From contig JAUVMS010000193.1 in the NCBI GenBank assembly GCA_030600135.1, positions 1-6,618 of the forward strand: DNA of 6,618 nucleotides, written 5' to 3'. The notes beneath the pieces were generated by a model, which searched no databases, was not told where the DNA came from, and was given only the letters and a program-made list of their open reading frames with translations. Positions 1 through 6,281 of the stretch are shown here, piece after piece. The position numbers were made by a program, and so were the translations under genes. Source of the stretch: Hyphomicrobiales bacterium. GTDB taxonomy: Bacteria; Pseudomonadota; Alphaproteobacteria; Rhizobiales; JAUVMS01. Position 1 is the first letter of the stretch. Each line of letters starts with the position of its first letter.

Positions 1-447
1 GCGCTCTGTACCATTGATAATGAACGTTCCGTTTGGCGTCATGAACGGCATGTCGCCCATGTAGACATCCTGCTCCTTGATGTCCTTGACCGATTTGGCG
101 CCGGTTTCCTCGTTGATGTCGAACACGATGAGCCGGATGGTCACCTTGAGCGGCGCCGCATAGGTCATGTCGCGCCGCTGGCACTCGTCGACGTCGTACT
201 TGGGTGGTTCGAATTCGTACTGCACGAATTCCAGCGTCGCCCGCTCCGAGAAATCCGAAATTGGAAAGACCGATTGAAAAACAGCCTCCACTCCGGAGTC
301 CGGACGCCCGCCCTCCGGTTCTTTCACCATCAAAAAATCGTCATAGGAGCGCTTTTGAACCTCGATGAGGTTCGGCATCTCCGCAACTTCCGAGATGTTG
401 CCGAATTTCTTTCTAACGCGCTTACGGCCGGTGAAGGTCTCCGCCAT
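1..447 (-). CDS. rpoB: RNA polymerase beta subunit, N-terminal fragment (runs off left edge)
   Basis: This encodes the beta subunit of DNA-dependent RNA polymerase, which forms half of the catalytic cleft with beta'. Only the first 149 codons lie here; the frame is open at base 1. It starts [16 protein letters not shown] and continues with family hallmarks: [17 protein letters not shown] (about residues 23-39), VFPISDF (about 60-66), [18 protein letters not shown], then [16 protein letters not shown] and FIINGTER at the end, all typical of the beta N-terminus and the start of the protrusion. The start ATG (445-447) is preceded on the minus strand by GAGGAGCAAGC, a good Shine-Dalgarno sequence. 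It follows rplL after a 261-base spacer, the usual rplJL-rpoBC arrangement; rpoC is expected beyond the left edge. The reading is secure; only the truncation limits it. Confidence 0.97.
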   Translation of the reverse strand, partial: MAETFTGRKRVRKKFGNISEVAEMPNLIEVQKRSYDDFLMVKEPEGGRPDSGVEAVFQSVFPISDFSERATLEFVQYEFEPPKYDVDECQRRDMTYAAPLKVTIRLIVFDINEETGAKSVKDIKEQDVYMGDMPFMTPNGTFIINGTER

Positions 448-708
448 GCTTGCTCCTCGTCCGTTTCTCGGCGAGGCGGACGTGCAGCGGCTCGATCTGC
501 TGCTCCCAGTCCACCTCTCCCATGGGCCGCCGGCCAAGCCATGCCGGCATTGCCAATTGGGTGCTAACTTCCGCTCTTGCTTGAACAGTTCACCCCACGT
601 TCCTTGCCTTGTACCAAAGATCGTCGAGAGAACCGTTCTTGTTCATATCCAGTCGCGATTGCGGCCCACCCGAGGGCCGGAAAAACCCTCGGACAGAACC
701 CTGAAACA
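448..708 (-). promoter_or_regulatory. rplL-rpoB intergenic spacer with two stem-loops (possible attenuator or processing site)
   Basis: This 261-base spacer holds no convincing gene. On the minus strand two stem-loops can be drawn: a perfect 7-bp stem CCGAGGG/CCCTCGG (670-676 with 686-692, 9-base loop) just after rplL, and a 6-bp stem made of two GCCGGC copies (529-534 with 543-548, 8-base loop) nearer rpoB. Neither is followed by a T tract in the sense of transcription, so neither looks like a strong intrinsic terminator. In Escherichia coli the same spacer carries a partial terminator and an RNase III processing site that lower rpoB expression relative to the stalk proteins. A similar role here is inference from position. 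Confidence 0.35.
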
Positions 709-1083
709 CTACTTGAGCTCGACCGTGGCTCCTGCTGCTTCGAGCTTCTTCTTGATCTCCTCGGCCTCGTCCTTGCCGATCGCCTCTTTGACGGCCTTGC
801 CACCCGCCTCGACCAATTCCTTGGCCTCCTTGAGGCCGAGGCTCGTAATCGCGCGAACTTCCTTGATCACGTTGATCTTCTTGTCGCCGATAGCAACCAG
901 GATAACGTCGAACTCCGTCTTCTCCTCGGCTACCTCCTCGGCTCCGGCACCAGGCGCTGCAGCGACTGCGACCGGAGCCGCCGCGCTGACGCCCCACTTC
1001 TCCTCCAGCAGCTTGGCCAAGTCGGCGGCTTCGAGTACCGTCAAGCCCGAAAGGTCTTCAGCGATTTGTTCTAGGTTTGCCAT
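709..1083 (-). CDS. rplL: 50S ribosomal protein L7/L12
   Basis: This is the multicopy acidic stalk protein of the large subunit. It binds L10 as dimers and recruits and stimulates the translational GTPases. The predicted protein has 124 residues, a normal length: N-terminal dimerisation helices at about 1-30 ([20 protein letters not shown]), an Ala/Pro/Gly-rich flexible hinge at about 32-52, and the globular factor-binding domain at 53-124 with [32 protein letters not shown] and a C-terminal VELK. The frame could begin two codons earlier at 1089, but the Shine-Dalgarno GAGGA ends one base before that ATG and six bases before the ATG at 1083, so 1083 is chosen. It lies 72 bases after rplJ and is surely cotranscribed with it. 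Confidence 0.97.
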   Translation of the reverse strand: MANLEQIAEDLSGLTVLEAADLAKLLEEKWGVSAAAPVAVAAAPGAGAEEVAEEKTEFDVILVAIGDKKINVIKEVRAITSLGLKEAKELVEAGGKAVKEAIGKDEAEEIKKKLEAAGATVELK

Positions 1084-1155
1084 TTTCATTCCTCGATTGG
1101 TTTGGATCTCGTTTCATTGATCGGTGAATTGCAGAAGCGATGCGGCGGCTGCTGA

Positions 1156-1665
1156 CTAACCCGCGTCAGCTTTCGCTTGAAGGACACGCGCCAACTGCCC
1201 GCCCGGCTCTTGAATCACTCGAGCGATCTTCGTTGCTGGAGCTTGCAGCAGCCCCACCAAGATTGCTCTGAGTTCATCGAGAGACGGCAGACTTGCCAGC
1301 GACTTCACAGCATTCGCATCGAGAACCGTCGGCCCCATCGCGCCGCCGAGGATCACCAATTTCTCATTCTTCTTGGCAAATTCGACTGCGATTTTGGGGG
1401 CAGCGATCGGATCTTCTGAAAATGCCACACAAGTTGGCCCTTCAAACAGATCCTGGATCCCTTCAGCGTCCGTGCCTTCGAGCGCGCGCTTGACAAGCCG
1501 GTTCTTCGCCACTTTGACCCTGCCCCCAGCCTCTTTCATTTGGCTGCGAAGCTCGGTCATTTCCGCAACGGTCAAACCGATATAGTGGGCAACCACAATA
1601 ACGCCAGCTTCGCTGAACGTGTCATGCATCGTTGCAACGAGCTCTTGCTTTTGCGCTCTTTCCAC
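1156..1665 (-). CDS. rplJ: 50S ribosomal protein L10
   Basis: L10 anchors the L12 dimers to 23S rRNA at the base of the stalk and, as the L10-L12 complex, typically represses its own operon. The 169-residue protein is full length. Its N-terminal RNA-binding domain shows [17 protein letters not shown] (24-40) and the conserved [13 protein letters not shown] (50-62). A middle region [16 protein letters not shown] follows, and a long C-terminal helix (about 130-169) carries the L12 dimer sites. The start codon is GTG (1663-1665), supported by a GGAG motif at 1673-1676 with a 7-base gap; no better start lies nearby. The 447-base leader upstream contains strong secondary structure consistent with L10 feedback. 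rplL follows in the same direction. Confidence 0.97.
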   Translation of the reverse strand: MERAQKQELVATMHDTFSEAGVIVVAHYIGLTVAEMTELRSQMKEAGGRVKVAKNRLVKRALEGTDAEGIQDLFEGPTCVAFSEDPIAAPKIAVEFAKKNEKLVILGGAMGPTVLDANAVKSLASLPSLDELRAILVGLLQAPATKIARVIQEPGGQLARVLQAKADAG

Positions 1666-1686
1666 CTGCTCTCTCCGTTTTCACGA

Positions 1687-1816
1687 ACCACACGTCGTGT
1701 GGTCCGCCCTTGCAACTTGCCGTCCGAGCAACCGGTCCCATCAGAAGTTGGCACACCGGCTCAAACGACGCCCATCTGCCTGTCCCGAGCCGTGCTCACC
1801 GTTTGTGGCAAGTTGC
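1687..1816 (-). promoter_or_regulatory. Predicted L10 autoregulatory leader structure of rplJL
   Basis: In the minus-strand transcript a perfect 10-bp long-range helix, GCAACUUGCC/GGCAAGUUGC (1807-1816 with 1712-1721), closes an 85-base region. Inside it CAAACG/CGUUUG (1800-1805 with 1762-1767) can pair. A further helix, GAGC-CGGU (1755-1762) with ACCG-GUU-GCUC (1726-1736), contains a 3-base bulge; the two inner helices share base 1762, so they could compete at that point. A separate 7-bp hairpin ACCACAC/GTGTGGT (1687-1703, 3-base loop) stands just before the rplJ ribosome binding site. Position and architecture match the known L10(L12)4 target in proteobacterial rplJ leaders. The exact bound residues are not identified, and the assignment rests on position and pairing rather than a covariance model. 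Confidence 0.55.
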
Positions 1817-2112
1817 TCTTGCGAGTTCCAAACCGATGTCACAGACGATGCAACCGCCCGCGTTTCTTCGGTTTGCCTCCCATCTCATGCAGGCCCCAAA
1901 CTCAGGACTTAAGCCGGACGTGGCCATGACCACGCTCGACACCTGCAATCTCGGACAGGTTGAGACCGCCACCCAAAAGGCGCGATCTCCGCATCCGGAT
2001 TACACCGGAATTCTGTTTCGATCCCGCGCCGGGCAAATGTCTCCCGGCAGCTCTCCTCTTTCTATCTCACAAACCACGCATCTTGCCCCGGACTGACCCG
2101 GTGCTCACATCC
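1817..2112 (-). other. Upstream half of the rplA-rplJ intergenic region
   Basis: About 300 bases after rplA with no credible reading frame. On the minus strand there is a 6-bp hairpin GCCGGG/CCCGGC (2028-2033 with 2043-2048, 9-base loop) about 65 bases after the rplA stop, a 5-bp hairpin TCCGG/CCGGA (1994-2009), and a short GTGG/CCAC stem near 1920-1932. None is followed by a T tract, so no intrinsic terminator can be claimed and read-through from rplKA into rplJL is possible. A separate rplJ promoter is expected from other bacteria, but no convincing -35/-10 pair was found. Confidence 0.4.
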
Positions 2113-2814
2113 TCACGCACTGCCCAACAGACTTTGTGGTTCGATCTTCAATCCGGGTCCCATGGTTGACGATATTGCGACCCGCTTGACGTACGTCCCC
2201 TTGGCACCCGTCGGCTTGGCCTTCATAACCGCGTCGGCGAGCGCTTTGATGTTCTCGATCAGTTTGCCATCATCAAAGCTCGCCTTGCCGACGCCGGCAT
2301 GTACGATTCCCGCCTTTTCGACGCGAAACTCCACGGCGCCACCTTTGGCATTGCTGATCGCCTCGGTCACGTTCGGCGTCACCGTGCCAACCTTCGGATT
2401 CGGCATCAGCCCGCGTGGACCAAGAATTTTCCCAAGCCGTCCAACCAGGGGCATCATGTCCGGCGTCGCAATGCAGCGATCGAAATTGATGTTTCCGCTC
2501 TGCACTTGCGCCACCAATTCTTCGGCACCGACGACGTCAGCGCCCGCCTCCTTGGCCTCGTCCGCCTTTTCGTCCTTTGCGAAAACGGCGACGCGCACGG
2601 AACGCCCCGAACCGTTGGGCAACTGACAAACCCCACGCACCATTTGATCCGCATGGCGCGGGTCAACACCCAGGTTCATCGCAATCTCGACGGTCTCGTC
2701 AAATTTCGCCTTCGCCCCGGCCTTGATAATCTTGACCGCTTCATCGAGCTCATAAAACTTCGCACGGTCGATGTTTTCGCGCTCCTTGCGGATACGCTTT
2801 CCAGCCTTTGCCAT
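2113..2814 (-). CDS. rplA: 50S ribosomal protein L1
   Basis: L1 forms the mobile stalk at the E site of the large subunit, helps release deacylated tRNA, and in many bacteria represses the rplKA operon by binding its mRNA. The 233-residue protein is full length. Recognisable blocks are [20 protein letters not shown] (38-57), the signature region [17 protein letters not shown] (125-141) followed by [18 protein letters not shown], and [12 protein letters not shown] (169-180). The ATG (2812-2814) lies 5 bases after the rplK stop, and GGGAG overlapping the end of rplK serves as its ribosome binding site, which suggests translational coupling. A predicted L1 target lies in front of rplK at 3291-3336. 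Confidence 0.98.
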   Translation of the reverse strand: MAKAGKRIRKERENIDRAKFYELDEAVKIIKAGAKAKFDETVEIAMNLGVDPRHADQMVRGVCQLPNGSGRSVRVAVFAKDEKADEAKEAGADVVGAEELVAQVQSGNINFDRCIATPDMMPLVGRLGKILGPRGLMPNPKVGTVTPNVTEAISNAKGGAVEFRVEKAGIVHAGVGKASFDDGKLIENIKALADAVMKAKPTGAKGTYVKRVAISSTMGPGLKIEPQSLLGSA

Positions 2815-2819
2815 CGTGC

Positions 2820-3248
2820 CTACTCCCGAACCTCGAAACCCATGGACTGCGCCGACCCGGCAATGATCTTCATCGCCTGATCGACGTCATCGGTATTGAG
2901 GTCCTCGAGCTTTTGCACTGCGATCTCTCGCACCTGATCCTGGGTGACACTACCGGCAACAATGCGCCCCGGTTCCTGCCCACCTTTGTTGAGACCAGCC
3001 GCCTTCCTCAAAAAGTAGGACGCCGGCGGCGTCTTCATCTCAAATGCAAAGGACTTGTCCGCGAAAACCGTGATCAACACTGGAATCGGTGCGCCGGGTT
3101 CCATGTCCTGACTGGCCGCATTGAAGGCCTTGCAAAATTCCATAATATTGACGCCACGCTGAGCAAGCGCCGGTCCGATTGGCGGCGACGGGTTGGCCTG
3201 CCCCGCTGCAACCTGCAGCTTGATATAGCCTTGAATCTTCTTCGCCAT
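2820..3248 (-). CDS. rplK: 50S ribosomal protein L11
   Basis: L11 binds the GTPase-associated region of 23S rRNA at the stalk base and is needed for RelA-dependent stringent signalling and for sensitivity to thiopeptides. The 142-residue protein is full length. The N-terminal domain has [20 protein letters not shown] (9-28) with the proline-rich linker region, then [15 protein letters not shown] (32-46). The C-terminal RNA-binding domain has [16 protein letters not shown] (71-86), then [12 protein letters not shown] and the closing [21 protein letters not shown] (120-140). The ATG is preceded by AAAGGGAGAAC, an adequate Shine-Dalgarno. It is first gene of the rplK-rplA pair and follows nusG after 236 bases. 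Confidence 0.98.
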   Translation of the reverse strand: MAKKIQGYIKLQVAAGQANPSPPIGPALAQRGVNIMEFCKAFNAASQDMEPGAPIPVLITVFADKSFAFEMKTPPASYFLRKAAGLNKGGQEPGRIVAGSVTQDQVREIAVQKLEDLNTDDVDQAMKIIAGSAQSMGFEVRE

Positions 3249-3290
3249 GTTCTCCCTTTCCGGACCAACGGGTCCATCAACCTAAGGGTT

Positions 3291-3336
3291 CGTGGTCAGG
3301 CGAGCCCCAGTTTGGCGAACTGGACTGCCTCCCACG
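3291..3336 (-). promoter_or_regulatory. Predicted L1-binding operator in the rplK leader
   Basis: The minus-strand RNA folds into CGUGG/CCACG (3332-3336 with 3291-3295), an asymmetric internal loop of G (3331) opposite GA (3296-3297), then AGGC/GCCU (3327-3330 with 3298-3301), capped by a 6-bp hairpin CCAGUU/AACUGG (3307-3323). Two short helices joined by an asymmetric loop is the structural motif known for L1 targets in both 23S rRNA and mRNA. The 5' strand GUGGGAGGC also equals, from memory, the L1-binding segment of E. coli 23S rRNA. It lies 43 bases before the rplK start, as expected for feedback control by L1. A second small hairpin GGACC/GGTCC follows just before the ribosome binding site. 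Confidence 0.65.
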
Positions 3337-3416
3337 GCGGCTGCAACCGATCGAACTTGGCGATCACTTGAGCCAACTGAACCGGCCCAAACCCTCGGGC
3401 TTGCGACCAGCACTCT

Positions 3417-3474
3417 CAAAAGCCCTACAACCATTCAGGGCCCAACCAACCGCCCGGCGATCAACGATCGCCGG
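3417..3474 (-). terminator. Hairpin pair after nusG, possible weak terminator or attenuator
   Basis: Eleven bases after the nusG stop the minus strand has a perfect 9-bp inverted repeat CCGGCGATC/GATCGCCGG with a 3-base loop (3454-3474). It is followed by GGTTGGTTGGG rather than a T tract. A second stem GCCCT/AGGGC (3437-3441 with 3422-3426, 10-base loop) is followed directly by TTTT (3418-3421), the usual shape of a weak intrinsic terminator. Together they could reduce read-through from secE-nusG into rplKA or mark a processing site. The strength cannot be judged by eye, and the downstream genes are strongly expressed in any case. Confidence 0.4.
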
Positions 3475-3484
3475 AGCACCTTCC

Positions 3485-4015
3485 TCAAAGCTTCTCCACC
3501 TGGCCGAATTCCAATTCGACCGGGGTTGCACGTCCGAAGATCGATACCGCGACCTTGAGACGCGCTCGCTCCTCGTCAACCTCTTCAACCGACCCATTGA
3601 ACGACGCGAATGGGCCATCGGCCACTCTAACCTGTTCACCAATCTCGAACGTGATGGACGGGCGCGGCCGCTCGACGCCTTCCTGCACCTGATGAAGAAT
3701 GTGCGCTGCCTCGTCCTCTGAAATCGGGATCGGCCTGTTGTCTGTTCCCAGAAATCCAGTCACTTTCGGCGTATTCTTGATGAGATGGTACGCCTCGTCG
3801 GTCATGTCCATTTTGACGAGTACGTAGCCGGGAAAAAACTTGCGCTCCGCCGGAACCTTGCGGCCCCGACGCATCTCGATCACCTCTTCCATCGGCACCA
3901 GGACCTCCTCAAAGAAATCCTGCAGCCCCGCCGCCGCGGCCCGCTCCTTGATCGCTTCAGCGACCTTCTTTTCGAAGTTGGAATAGGCGTGAACGATGTA
4001 CCAACGCTTAGCCAT
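3485..4015 (-). CDS. nusG: Transcription termination/antitermination protein NusG
   Basis: NusG binds RNA polymerase through its N-terminal domain, suppresses pausing, and couples transcription to Rho or to ribosomal protein S10 through its C-terminal KOW domain. The 176-residue protein is normal length: NGN domain with WYIVHAYSNFEKKVAEAI (5-22), VLVPMEEVIEMRRGRKV (38-54), KFFPGYVLVKMDM (59-71) and VTGFLG (85-90). A linker follows, then the KOW domain FEIGEQVRVADGPFASFNG (123-141) and the family signature IFGRATPVEL (159-168). The ATG is at 4013-4015. No strong Shine-Dalgarno precedes it, only GAG about 11 bases upstream, so initiation may be weak or coupled to secE, whose stop is 55 bases upstream. 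Confidence 0.98.
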   Translation of the reverse strand: MAKRWYIVHAYSNFEKKVAEAIKERAAAAGLQDFFEEVLVPMEEVIEMRRGRKVPAERKFFPGYVLVKMDMTDEAYHLIKNTPKVTGFLGTDNRPIPISEDEAAHILHQVQEGVERPRPSITFEIGEQVRVADGPFASFNGSVEEVDEERARLKVAVSIFGRATPVELEFGQVEKL

Positions 4016-4070
4016 CCGAATTTGAGCTCTTTATGTTAACTCTTTGTTGCCCGCTGCTTTTTGGTTGCCG

Positions 4071-4268
4071 TCAGCGACCGACATTTAAGATCAGTCCGAC
4101 AAACCAGCTCAATATTTGATCCGCTGTAAGAAAGAATAGTGACGCAAGAATCGACATCACCAAAACCATGACCGTGGTAATCACCGTCTCTTTTCGCGTC
4201 GGCCAAGTAACCTTTGAAACCTCTGCGCGAACCTGCTGAACGAATTCGAACGGGTTGGTTCTCGCCAT
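4071..4268 (-). CDS. secE: Preprotein translocase subunit SecE
   Basis: SecE is the essential small clamp subunit of the SecYEG channel in the inner membrane. The predicted protein has 65 residues, the short one-domain form common outside enterobacteria. It has an amphipathic N-terminal helix (FEFVQQVRAEVSKV, 7-20), the conserved hinge TWPTRKE (21-27), and a hydrophobic membrane segment from about 29 to 49, with a second hydrophobic stretch to residue 63. The frame extends upstream to 4331, but AAGGGA about nine bases before the ATG at 4266-4268 and the family's usual start MARTNPFEF fix this start. It lies between tRNA-Trp (81 bases upstream) and nusG, the classic secE-nusG pair. Confidence 0.95.
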   Translation of the reverse strand: MARTNPFEFVQQVRAEVSKVTWPTRKETVITTVMVLVMSILASLFFLTADQILSWFVGLILNVGR

Positions 4269-4349
4269 CAACAATCGTCCCTTAGGTATGCCGACCAGCC
4301 AGAATGAACTGGTGACTTCTGCAACGCCCAACCACGTATCTCGCTCGAT

Positions 4350-4426
4350 TGGCAGGGGTGGAGGGACTCGAACCCCCAGCCTTCGGTTTTGGAGACCGAC
4401 GCTCTAGCCAATTGAGCTACACCCCT
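4350..4426 (-). tRNA. tRNA-Trp (anticodon CCA)
   Basis: The minus strand gives a full cloverleaf. The acceptor stem AGGGGTG pairs with CACCCCT, and the discriminator is G. The D arm is GCTC/GAGC, the anticodon stem TCGGT/ACCGA holds the loop CTCCAAA (anticodon CCA), and the T arm contains TTCGAGT. The 3' CCA is encoded (4350-4352). tRNA-Trp just before secE is the usual place in alphaproteobacteria, and it is probably cotranscribed with secE-nusG. Confidence 0.97.
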
Positions 4427-4590
4427 AGTGCCCAGGCACCCTCATATCAATGACCACCCAGAACACCTTGGCGAACGGGGACTCCCTGAAGCAGCCGGCT
4501 CGTCGATTTGCCGAACGCGCATTCAAGTTGCACGAATGTCCGATCACACTCGTGTCCCAAAAATTTCGACTCAGATGAAACGGTTGATCC

Positions 4591-4611
4591 GGCCAACGCG
4601 TAACGTTGGCC
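4591..4611 (-). repeat. Perfect 8-bp inverted repeat (hairpin) in the leader before tRNA-Trp
   Basis: GGCCAACG (4591-4598) and CGTTGGCC (4604-4611) are separated by five bases. No T tract follows on either strand, so this is not a standard intrinsic terminator. If the promoter at 4644-4672 is real, the hairpin would start about 26 bases into the transcript and could protect or process its 5' end. A protein-binding operator is an alternative. Confidence 0.5.
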
Positions 4612-4643
4612 GCTCCAGCTCACAAACGACCTCAAGAAACCAC

Positions 4644-4672
4644 TTATAATAGGGCTTGACTCACAAAAACAA
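4644..4672 (-). promoter_or_regulatory. Candidate promoter for tRNA-Trp-secE-nusG
   Basis: On the minus strand TTGTTT (4667-4672) is spaced 17 bases from TTATAA (4644-4649), an acceptable sigma-70-type pair in an otherwise GC-rich region. TATTAT overlapping it is an alternative -10 with a 15-base spacer. A 7-bp inverted repeat GGGCTTG/CAAGCCC (4652-4658 with 4670-4676) covers the spacer and the edge of the -35 box. Transcription would begin near 4637, about 210 bases before tRNA-Trp. The plus strand also reads TATAAT at 4645-4650 but has no good -35. Confidence 0.35.
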
Positions 4673-5003
4673 GCCCCAATGACGATTCTCTCACCCAGAC
4701 CGGTATCAGAATTGTCACCCAAGCACCATAGCGCAAGCAAAATTTGCTGCAATAACTTCCGTTCAACCCGCAAAATCAATGCATTGCGAGCGTGCCCTGC
4801 CTTTCTGCGACCTATGCGACGCCCGCCAACATTGAGGTCGAGGACCTATCGTGTTCGGCAATATCATTAAGAACAATGCCTATGATGCGCTGCCCCAACA
4901 CTGCCGGCTCCGCCTGGACCGATCATCTCAGCTCTGCGAACCCGGCAATCACCTTACGCCACTGCGACGATTGAACGCCCGACAAAAGGCAATAGCGAAA
5001 CTT

Positions 5004-5077
5004 TGGAGCGGGTGAGGGGAATCGAACCCCCGTCTTGAGCTTGGAAGGCTCCTGCTCTACCGTTGAGCTACACCCGC
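5004..5077 (-). tRNA. tRNA-Gly (anticodon TCC)
   Basis: The minus strand folds as a 74-base tRNA including an encoded CCA (5004-5006). The acceptor is GCGGGTG/CACCCGC with discriminator T. The D arm is GCTC/GAGC, the anticodon loop is CTTCCAA (anticodon TCC), and the T arm is GGGGG-TTCGATT-CCCCT. It reads glycine GGA/GGG codons. It lies 103 bases after tRNA-Tyr and is probably on the same transcript. Confidence 0.97.
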
Positions 5078-5180
5078 AATTCCAAGTACCGCCGCGGTGA
5101 ACAGCTGGGCGGGCGGGCACTTCACCCTACCCATCCATCACGCTCTTTTCGAACTTTGCGCGCTTAAACGTCTAATATTT

Positions 5181-5265
5181 TGGTGGAGGGAGCTGGATTC
5201 GAACCAGCGTAGGCTAAGCCAACGGGTTTACAGCCCGTCCCCTTTAACCACTCGGGCACCCCTCC
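5181..5265 (-). tRNA. tRNA-Tyr (anticodon GTA)
   Basis: The minus strand gives an 85-base class II tRNA with encoded CCA (5181-5183). The acceptor is GGAGGGG with TCCCTCC (one G-U pair) and discriminator A. The anticodon stem ACGGG/CCCGT holds the loop CTGTAAA (anticodon GTA). A long variable arm (TGGCTTAGCCTACG) and the T arm CTGG-TTCGAAT-CCAG follow. It is the first gene after the promoter at 5351-5379. Confidence 0.97.
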
Positions 5266-5350
5266 ACGAAACAACATGAAATGCCCTCGCATGGCACAGG
5301 CAGTCCATAACGAATTCGGCCCCGAACAACGAGTTGGGGCACAACCGCTT

Positions 5351-5379
5351 TTTATGGTGACTGGCCCCATCGCTGTCAA
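5351..5379 (-). promoter_or_regulatory. Near-consensus sigma-70 promoter for tRNA-Tyr-tRNA-Gly
   Basis: The minus strand has a perfect TTGACA -35 box (5374-5379), a 17-base spacer and CATAAA as -10 (5351-5356, four of six matches). Transcription would start near 5344, about 80 bases before the tRNA-Tyr 5' end, in the rlmB/tRNA-Tyr divergent region. This is the best promoter match in the window and fits a strongly expressed stable RNA unit. No equally good promoter facing rlmB was found. Confidence 0.65.
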
Positions 5380-5486
5380 CTCTGAATACGCCGCGAAAGG
5401 AGCTGCGATGCGCTCGCCCGGGCAACCGCGATACCGGGTGCAAGCCCTCGGTTCCGTGATACCTTTTCCGACTGGATGGAGGAAAC

Positions 5487-6281
5487 GTGGCCAAACACCG
5501 AAAGCCGCCAAGCAAGCAGGCTGGCGCGAAAAATGTAGACAAGAGAGACGGCAAAAATCCGCCGCTCTTCGGCATCCATGCCGTCGAGGCGGCCCTCAAC
5601 AACCCTGAGCGGGACATCCAACGCCTGTTCGCAACACCAAATGCGGCCCGGCGCCTGCACGCCGCCATCGCCAAGAGCGGAACGCCGGTCGAAACCGTCT
5701 CGCCGCGCGACCTTGACCGCCTCATCGGGGCCCAGTCGGTTCACCAAGGCGTAATCCTCGAAACGGCACCGCTGCCCATACCCGATCTTGAAACAATCAC
5801 CGCAACGCGATCAAGCACTTCAACGTTGCTCGTGGTTTTGGATCAAGTGACCGATCCCCACAATGTCGGCGCGGTAATCCGATCCGCCGCCGCCTTCGGC
5901 GCCACCGGATTAATTATGACTCAACGCCATAGCCCACCGCTCGCTGGCGCACTCGCCAAGGCCGCGTCGGGCGCACTCGAGCATGTTCGCATTTCTTTGC
6001 AACCCAACCTCGCCCGCGCCCTCCAAGAGCTTGGCGAACTCGGCATCGTTCGCATCGGCCTCGAAAGCTCGGCGCCTAGCCCAATCGAGGGCCTCGACTT
6101 GAGCGGTCCAACCGCCCTGGTCCTGGGTGCCGAGGACAAAGGTTTGCGTCGCCTCACGCGAGAGAACTGTGACCTCCTCTGTCACATCACCACACCCGGG
6201 CCCACCCCCAGCCTCAATGTCTCGAACGCGGCCGCTGTTGCACTTCACCTCGCTGCAATTCCGCATCACCCAGGCAGGTAG
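5487..6281 (+). CDS. rlmB: 23S rRNA 2'-O-ribose methyltransferase, RlmB/TrmH (SpoU) family
   Basis: This SPOUT-fold enzyme transfers a methyl group from S-adenosylmethionine to a ribose 2'-OH; the RlmB subgroup modifies a guanosine of the 23S rRNA peptidyl-transferase region (G2251 in E. coli). The 264-residue protein has a basic N-terminal tail (1-25), a substrate-binding domain from LFGIHAVEAAL (27-37) to HQGVILE (86-92), then the three catalytic motifs: 1, LDQVTDPHNVGAVIRSA (118-134) with N126 and R132; 2, LVLGAEDKGLRRL (211-223) with E216; 3, SLNVSNAAAVALHL (242-255). Asp217 stands where Gly is more usual. The start is GTG (5487-5489) with GGAGG four bases upstream. It diverges from the tRNA-Tyr unit, a common alphaproteobacterial context. 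The family is secure; the exact rRNA target is inferred. Confidence 0.93.
   Translation: MAKHRKPPSKQAGAKNVDKRDGKNPPLFGIHAVEAALNNPERDIQRLFATPNAARRLHAAIAKSGTPVETVSPRDLDRLIGAQSVHQGVILETAPLPIPDLETITATRSSTSTLLVVLDQVTDPHNVGAVIRSAAAFGATGLIMTQRHSPPLAGALAKAASGALEHVRISLQPNLARALQELGELGIVRIGLESSAPSPIEGLDLSGPTALVLGAEDKGLRRLTRENCDLLCHITTPGPTPSLNVSNAAAVALHLAAIPHHPGR

Larger units (their letters stand above)
4427..5003. other. Gene-free interval between tRNA-Gly and tRNA-Trp (usual tuf position)
   Basis: These 577 bases contain no credible protein. The longest frames here look like non-coding translations, without any EF-Tu motif such as GHVDHGKTTL or the C-terminal conserved blocks. In many alphaproteobacteria a tuf gene occupies exactly this slot; here it is absent, which is seen, while the idea that it was lost is inference. 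The visible content is a candidate minus-strand promoter (4644-4672), an inverted repeat over that promoter (4652-4676) and a strong 8-bp hairpin (4591-4611). From about 4680 to 5003 I see nothing assignable beyond a small AGCAA/TTGCT repeat (4736-4748). Confidence 0.6.

Noticed and set aside
709..1089. rplL start two codons upstream at 1089
   Set aside because: The Shine-Dalgarno GAGGA is only one base from that ATG; its spacing fits the ATG at 1083, and MANLEQ is the normal L12 beginning.
365..1120. Long plus-strand frame across the rpoB start and rplL
   Set aside because: It is antisense to rpoB and rplL, has low-complexity Ser/Ala/Leu-rich composition and no family features.
2454..2669. 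Minus-strand frame inside rplA
   Set aside because: It is an out-of-frame shadow of rplA, which is complete and strongly conserved.
4071..4331. Longer secE frame beginning at 4331
   Set aside because: The extra 21 residues are not SecE-like and no Shine-Dalgarno supports them, while AAGGGA sits well before the ATG at 4268 that begins MARTNPFEF.
4645..4650. Perfect TATAAT on the plus strand
   Set aside because: No acceptable -35 lies 16-18 bases upstream and there is no plus-strand gene downstream for over 800 bases; the minus-strand reading fits better.
4447..4779. 110-codon minus-strand frame in the tuf slot
   Set aside because: No recognisable domain, no ribosome binding site, no resemblance to EF-Tu, and it overlaps the hairpin and promoter signals.
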